Positions 59,201 through 64,000 of a stretch of 64,000 bases of DNA are shown here, one piece after another. The translations under genes were made by a program, and so were the position numbers. The DNA comes from Patiria pectinifera (lineage: Eukaryota > Echinodermata > Asteroidea > Valvatida > Asterinidae): positions 4,898,001 through 4,962,000 of the forward strand of contig CM057130.1 of the NCBI GenBank assembly GCA_029964075.1, given 5' to 3'. Numbering within the stretch: the first letter of the stretch is position 1; every line of letters begins with the position of its first letter. The notes beneath the pieces are model-generated. The model was not told the DNA's origin, searched no databases, and worked only from the letters and a program-made list of their open reading frames with translations.

Positions 59201-61526
59201 CCTAAAAACTGCCCATTGCAATTGTTTCAAATAAAACTTTCACCCCCAAAAGAAAAAAAGTAGACGAAAACTTCTTACTTAGGCTTTTCTAATAGCCACA
59301 AATCTAAAAAAAACAACTGGACAAATCTAAACCAGGGCAGTATAAAGCTGGGCGTCATGGTAAAACTTTGCATACGTGTATGCATTTTAAACTCAATTTA
59401 CCAGAAACTTGCACGGAAAGATTAGCGGGCTGGATTACTGTGACGACTACACCGTGATGTAAGGTCTATTTATACACAGGGATTTGTGGGGTTATCTCTG
59501 GGGTATCTGTTGACTCTTCTTCATTCTGTTCTAATTGTTACATGGACTGAACATTGGACTGAACAATGGTCTGCTGTTGATATAACCTTGTCACTTGCCA
59601 GACAGCCCACTCCCAAAAAGTAATCATGTCATGGCTTCATATGAATTGATTCTTGACAAGATTAACATGCTAAAAAATACAATCATTTTGGAAGACATGC
59701 TACTGGCAGTATCACTCTCTAACAACTGGACACATGAATATGGAATAGCCTACCCACCCCAATCAGAAATTCAAGCAGCGTCTTGTCCTTCAAAAAGGCT
59801 TTCAAGACCCATCTTTTCCCCAAATCTTAACTGGCTGTCCTCTTTCTTTGTCTTCTTTCCCTTTTTCATTTCTTGGTTCTAGCGCATTGTATCTTTGGGC
59901 AATTTAGCGCTCTATAAATCCAGTTATTATTATTCTTCTTATGTGACTATAATTTTTCTTTAATTAGCGGAGGAACTTTTGATCACTTCAATGCAATCCT
60001 TAAAATTTCTTGAAATGTTTCAGCAATTGATACTGTTTATCATGTCTGACAATCTTGACAGATATCTGTTAACTGTAACACCCTAGGGTGTGTGGAAATT
60101 ACATTACAATTGGAGGATTCGGAGCTGCTTGGATGAGTGTTTTCTTTCGGTTGGTATTTTGTTTGCAGTTTAAAATACGGAAAATTGGAAAGGATTAAGC
60201 AAAACAAAATTTGTCAAAGACACAAATTTTTCAAAAGAGAAGTAACTTCCCACAGTGCTTTCATCCTTTTTCCTTGCAAATTGCACTAGTGCCCAGGACA
60301 CAAAAGGTTAAATACAAGGGTCCCTTCTGTCCCAGCAGGTGGGGGAAAAAAATCAATACGTAACAGAACTGTTTTATAATCAGTTCCGTCACCTTGTACT
60401 CTTATATAACACATCCAGATGGATGCAGCCTATAACGACCATTGGTATGGGTTTGTCCTTGCATAGGCACATTATATCACTCAGCTGCTCTAGTGTTCCA
60501 CTCAGATCACCCTTGCAAACTGTTCTGTCCACAATTTTCTGTCTGTAGCCTCCAGCCAAGGCCTAATCTCTTTGTTCTTTATTCCTCCCCCCCCTCCAAA
60601 AAAGCCTTCCTTTTTCTGCACAGAAAGGAACTTTATAGTGTACCTTGATAATTCAGCGAGCAATTACCTTGATTCGTATGGGAAAATGTGAGAGAATTTC
60701 AGCATTTTTTTTGCCATACAAAATTTCAAAGTTTGCCTCACAAAACTAATTTTAGTTTTTGCTATTTGAAATTGAAAATGCATTTTATATGAGAATCTAA
60801 CATAATCGATCAACTAGGATTTATGTGTGACTTGTTGTTGTGCATAGTACACAGCAGATAAGACAAACTTTGAAATCAGACCAAATCATGATCAAGTGCT
60901 TCATAATCCTATTTTTGTTTGTCCAAACAAATAAGTCAAAGTTTAATCGCAGAAAATGAGATACAACTCTAGAAAAGCTTCATAGATTGATTGGAACACA
61001 TTTACTTTGTCTGGAAAAAATTATGGGGGGGGGGGAGGGGAGGTGGGTGGTTATTCTGATAAGTGAATGGAACCAGATCCACATATCTTTAAAATTGAAA
61101 CAAAAGAACGTTTCCCTTAATCTGCGGCTTCTTGTATAATGTGTTTTTGTTCCAAATTTGAATGATATTACTGAAGGTCACCGAAGGCAACAATCTGCAT
61201 ATAGGCCCAACATTCTTTCATTCAAGATATCTGTTCATACCAATGAATGAAAACCAATTGCAAAATGTGAAAGGTTGTTTTGCTCACATAAAATGGTCGT
61301 TTTAACAATTTCTATGTTTTTAGTTATCTCATTCAGCCATTCATATTCTTTATTTTATGGTCTACCTAAAGAATCATTCGTATAGATTTTAAAGAGCTCT
61401 CGGCTTTCAGAAGCATGATCATACCTTGGTAATTCCCATCACCAACGCATGGAGAGCACGGTTCACTGTACGACTCTTGGAGACTGACAGATGGCCCAAG
61501 TCATGTTGAAACCAACCGGACTGAAC
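50211..61526 (-). CDS. FADS: Second front-end fatty acid desaturase (FADS-like), 5' part beyond the window
   Basis: Exons in gene order: 61526-61425, 58146-58087, 57139-57001, 55869-55793, 55306-55209, 53846-53750, 52262-52183, 51462-51337, 50274-50211. They total 843 nt, 280 codons plus stop, all with GT-AG introns in consistent phase. The first exon present starts at [12 protein letters not shown], the fourth coding exon by comparison with the gene at 1516-10522. Cytochrome b5 and the first membrane spans should be encoded to the right of 64000 or in the last 2.5 kb, where I did not find them. Histidine boxes are HDLGH, HYQHH and QIEHH. The C-terminus is [10 protein letters not shown]. Exon sizes match the first gene except at two places. 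The 187-nt exon is replaced by 60 + 139, and the 177-nt exon is split into 97 + 80. Expected role: ER membrane front-end desaturation of polyunsaturated acyl chains. Substrate preference is unknown. Confidence 0.94.
50642..51071. mobile_element. hAT-like miniature element, atattcg family (copy 2)
   Basis: A 430-bp element with ends tagggctgtcccg and ggacagaccta. It is flanked by ttaataag (50634-50641) and gtaataag (51072-51079), 7 of 8 matching. The interior shares gaatactaaattattcca and atattcg motifs with 26471-27069. It lies in the last intron of the second desaturase. Confidence 0.75.
51671..52060. mobile_element. Tc1/mariner-like MITE, truncated copy
   Basis: It starts cagggtgagtaaaa after TA (51669-51670) and matches 54206-54903 along much of its length. 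Shared motifs include caatatcaccatttaaa, aaaatctactctttgaaaagacgggcc and gtttgaagacaattgtgatga. The order in the right half is rearranged and the right terminus is not recognisable. Confidence 0.65.
53004..53399. mobile_element. Foldback element, arms about 150 bp, central spacer about 95 bp
   Basis: The left arm (ttaaagaggttgtggaatgc ... agctgtttttcaggtcctgtt) and right arm (aacaggacctgaaaaacagc ... gcattccacaacctctttaa) are inverted copies with few differences. The centre (about 53156-53250) is unrelated to the arms and GC-richer. No clear target duplication was found. It is in the intron between the split halves of the exon that encodes the third histidine box. Confidence 0.85.
54206..54903. 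mobile_element. Tc1/mariner-like MITE, 698 bp, full length
   Basis: Termini are cagggtgagtcaaaaaaat and its inverted partner (tttttactcaccctg), flanked by TA on both sides (54204-54205 and 54904-54905). The two halves are inverted copies over several hundred bases with gaps, so the element is a large foldback. The right half has a short internal duplication (gaaacaagtattctttgtcat, twice). It has no transposase frame. Family relatives are at 51671 and, by its terminal sequence, at 17098. Confidence 0.85.
56500..56834. mobile_element. Foldback element with hammerhead-like hinge (copy 2)
   Basis: It shares the left end gaggctttgcatggtggg and the arm ends ggtttgcgg(t)aacaccatgtg with the element at 23091-23359. 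The arms then diverge in sequence but again fold back: gttctgataagaac, ctacttagcaaagttgata and ataagcaggacaagtt pair with inverted copies. Between them the minus strand reads ctgacgatgactagagcagg then ctagtcgaaacgttgag. That has the order CTGACGA, stem II and GAAACG expected for a hammerhead core, with one extra base before stem II. Confidence 0.75.
58613..58745. repeat. Inverted plus tandem repeat of a cttcacaaaagtctattga motif
   Basis: ttatacccttcacaaaaagt at the left is inverted at 58685-58715 (ttcaatagacttttgtgaagg). The right arm is then duplicated in tandem (tttcaattgacttttgtgaagg). It lies in an intron of the second desaturase. Confidence 0.75.
59741..59937 (+). mobile_element. 3' end of a CR1/L2-type LINE
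   Basis: One frame reads [20 protein letters not shown] then FKTHLFPKS and a stop. This is the conserved C-terminal end of non-LTR polyproteins, followed by a tagcgctctataaatccag 3' end and a (tta)n tail. Upstream 59595-59740 may belong to the same copy but is eroded. Confidence 0.85.
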
Positions 61527-63130
61527 CTGTGGAACAGAATGAACGCAAACATACATTACTAAAATCATCATTTTTTTTACATTAATAAATTTCATACATC
61601 TGTGTGTGTGTTCATCGATTGCTCATGGCTTTTCTTCTAAACATGGTATGCACATGGGTTAAATTTGAAACTTGTAACAAACATCGACCCTGTATCGAAG
61701 ATGCGCATATTACTGTTGACACCTGGTAAATCAGATATTGAATTTCGAATAATTTTATGAAAATATTGCACCAAATTTATTCATTTATAATTAATGAATC
61801 ACTTTCATAGTTTGTACTCTGGTAAACCATATCTCGAGAAAACTTTTTTTTTTGTAGTTGTTTGAGCACAATCACCTGATCATTACTTCTGGAGATACTG
61901 GATAAAATCAATGTTAAATAAAATTCAAACAAAAACTTAATGATAGCTCTGTTTCGCACTTTACAGAAATATAAAGTATGTTGGTTAAGGGGAAAAGTAA
62001 AAGTCAATGGTATTTAAGCCTGTTCGATATCCATTTATTTTTAAATCGGCATATCGTGAAAAAAATATCGGATATCGCGATATTATCGTGATGACGTCAT
62101 TTTTCCATTCATGGAACAATGGAATAACAAAAAAAACAAAAAACAAAAAAAAAACACGACCGAAGTCACGATCCACCATGTCCACTGCCGCGAAAAAGAC
62201 CCAATATGTCCTGAACAAAATCGTCAAGTTTATTTGACTAGAGTCTCATTTTCTTTGCCAATTTAGGTAGAAAACAAATTCCACATTCAAACATCGAAAA
62301 CAAAATTACCTTGAAATGTTGGATAAAAATGTGCAATTTATTAGAAATCCATATCGAGGAAAGAACGAAGCACAAGCACGCAATTGCACGCCGCATTGAC
62401 ATGATCTACACGTGCGCGCACGCATAGTACAGCCCACACCATTGCGGCAAGGGTGTGCTTCACTGAAAACAATTTACCAGTATTTCCATCTTTTCAGAAT
62501 TACAAATAATATTTTTTTTAATGGAGTCCGAAATATTTCCTGGTTCAGAAAAAGTTCTTCATCGTTACAAACTAACAAAATATTTTTTTTTCTAAAGATT
62601 TTGTTCGAAAAACGATGTTAACTCAAAAAATGAGGGTGAAACACCCCTTTACAAAAAATGAATGGATCAGTCCAATTTCTTGTGACGCATTTTTTGTTCT
62701 GTGAACGAAATAAAAGCCGCGACTGAACAGTTGGTTTTCGACGTTTTTTGTTGCTGAAAATATGAACAGATTTCATAAGTTTGGGACAGCTTTGGCACTA
62801 AGCAAGTGTAAGTGCCCAGGCACAACCACGGAAGAGAAGCTCGTTCCGAGTCAGGAAAAATACGTGCAGGAAAATTTGATTCTAGTTCGCCTGCGCGGAG
62901 CTCCGTGTGCGGAGTCGGCCTAGCCTGTGGCGATTTTTTTTTTCTCTCCGGCTCCCAAACGCGTACGACATCCGCAATACGCTATGACGTTTTGGACTTT
63001 ATACTTTTCTAAAAACATGGAAAGAAAATCAAAAATATAAATATATGAAATTCGGGCTTTATTTCCCTTTTTAATAAAATCCTCCCAAGCCTCAGGTTAG
63101 AAAATAATAATAATAAAAAAATCATGTGCA

Positions 63131-63197
63131 ACACCGTGATTCGAACCCGCAACCTCGCGGTAAAAAAAAACAATGAATTATCGACTGAGCTGTCACA
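63131..63197 (-). repeat. tRNA-derived fragment
   Basis: On the minus strand box A (cagctcagtcgataattca) and box B (ggttcgaatcac) have tRNA-like spacing, with a T arm of gcggg / ttcgaat type. The middle is a T run and the anticodon arm is lost, so it is a pseudogene or SINE remnant. Confidence 0.55.
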
Positions 63198-63245
63198 TTA
63201 CTCGCTTCAAAAGTGGAAAACTAATCAATATGTGGGCAATTCTTT

Positions 63246-63651
63246 GGTAACGGAATTACGGAATTTTGTCACTTTGTCAAGGATTATTCTTTCCCAAGAA
63301 AATATGTTCTATGCTAGGCAACTAATCTAAACATGGAAAGGGAGCCAAGACCTAATAGAATTGATTGACCGCTAAAAAAAAAAAAATCCCACAAGATTTC
63401 CCTTTAAGGGGCGGAGCTTAATATCGGTAACGGAATTACGGACAGAGGACAAGCATATTTGAGTTTTCGCATAAATTAATAAAACTCTCTGAAGTTTTGC
63501 AATTTTAAAATTGGACACTACCTGTTATTTGTAGAGTTCAGGGGTGTTGTTAACTACAATGCAGAACAAAGTTGAAAAAATAATCACTCTTTTCATAATT
63601 TGCATTTTAATCACGGTAACGGAATTACGCCTGGGCGGTAACGGAATTACG
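63246..63651 (+). repeat. Four copies of ggtaacggaattacg
   Basis: Exact 15-base copies stand at 63246-63260, 63426-63440, 63615-63629 and 63637-63651, all in the same orientation. Three of them also have a c just before. The sequence between them is unrelated and AT-rich. Confidence 0.9.
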
Positions 63652-64000
63652 CCATAGGTTTACATGTAATAGGTAAATGCAATACATTAACATTGAATTC
63701 AACATAAGCTCATCACAATACAAATTTTAGAAGTTTATAAAATGACACAAGGGGAAAGCTCAGTGAAAATAAGCAGCTCAAAATGTAAATGTAGGCCTAA
63801 ACATGTCTGGGCTTCATTTTTTAGGTCAAAGGTCAAGGTCAAATGAAAGCAGTCTGGTGATGGCTGCATTGCCTGTTAGCAAGGTATATTTTTTTTACCG
63901 AAAATCGAATTTTACTATGAACATTTGTATTATCGTATTTCACTAGTTTATCGTGGAAAATACAATAAAACTGCACTGGTTGGCATCTCTGAGCAAGGGA

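Larger units (their letters stand above)
61527..64000. other. Intron or 5' region of the second desaturase; no exon found
   Basis: By homology the preceding exon should encode about 66 residues ending near a LLLEQ-type sequence, then the cytochrome b5 exons. I could not find them on the minus strand here, so this stretch is probably intron. It contains an atatcg-rich degenerate repeat (about 62020-62110), a tRNA-like fragment, four copies of a 15-base motif (63246-63651) and an aggtcaaaggtcaaggtca run at 63823-63841. Confidence 0.5.

Noticed and set aside
59595-59882. A 95-codon + frame as a gene
   Set aside because: It runs in a different frame across the LINE 3' end; the LINE polyprotein end is in another frame and explains the conservation.
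1-64000. Retroviral, LTR or Polinton-type fossils
   Set aside because: I looked for paired long direct repeats and for protease, integrase, capsid or polymerase motifs and saw none that could be supported.

Overview
This window is nuclear DNA from an animal. It holds four multi-exon genes with GT-AG introns, interrupted by many short DNA transposons, SINEs, LINE ends and simple repeats. The CNP-like protein, front-end fatty acid desaturases with vertebrate-like splice sites, and an AT-rich background full of acatgtacatg repeats suggest a marine deuterostome invertebrate. An echinoderm is my best guess, but the sequence alone does not prove the species.

Layout. (1) A complete front-end fatty acid desaturase (FADS-like, 437 aa, 10 coding exons) lies on + at 1516-10522. 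(2) A gene-free stretch of about 4.9 kb follows. (3) A homologue of 2',3'-cyclic-nucleotide 3'-phosphodiesterase (CNP) lies on - at 15437-19721, with 4 coding exons and 482 aa. (4) After a 3 kb spacer with foldback DNA and a LINE end comes cyclin Y (CCNY) on +, 22714-40166, with 8 coding exons, 362 aa and a possible long 3' UTR to about 44.9 kb. (5) A gene-free stretch of about 5.3 kb follows. (6) A second FADS-like gene lies on - at 50211-61526. Its nine last coding exons are present and its 5' exons lie beyond the right edge. The gene order is FADS> <CNP CCNY> <FADS.

The genes do not form an obvious pathway. The two desaturases are diverged paralogues in inverted orientation. Both are expected to act in the ER membrane in long-chain polyunsaturated fatty acid synthesis. 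CCNY is expected to be a myristoylated, membrane-tethered activator of CDK14/16-type kinases.

The CNP homologue is the most unusual gene. It keeps both HxT motifs of the 2H phosphodiesterase, but its kinase-like domain has lost the Walker A residues. It has an N-terminal signal-anchor helix and no C-terminal CaaX box, and it carries eight N-glycosylation sequons, all after the helix. I infer a type II membrane protein whose CNPase domain faces the ER/Golgi lumen or the cell exterior, unlike the cytosolic mammalian enzyme.

The non-coding DNA has several mobile families that can be bounded by target-site duplications: hAT-like (8 bp), Tc1/mariner-like (TA) and piggyBac-like (TTAA) miniature elements. 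It also has near-perfect foldbacks and a two-copy foldback family with a hammerhead-ribozyme-like core. I saw no retroviral, LTR or Polinton fossil, no CRISPR array and no intact canonical tRNA or rRNA gene.
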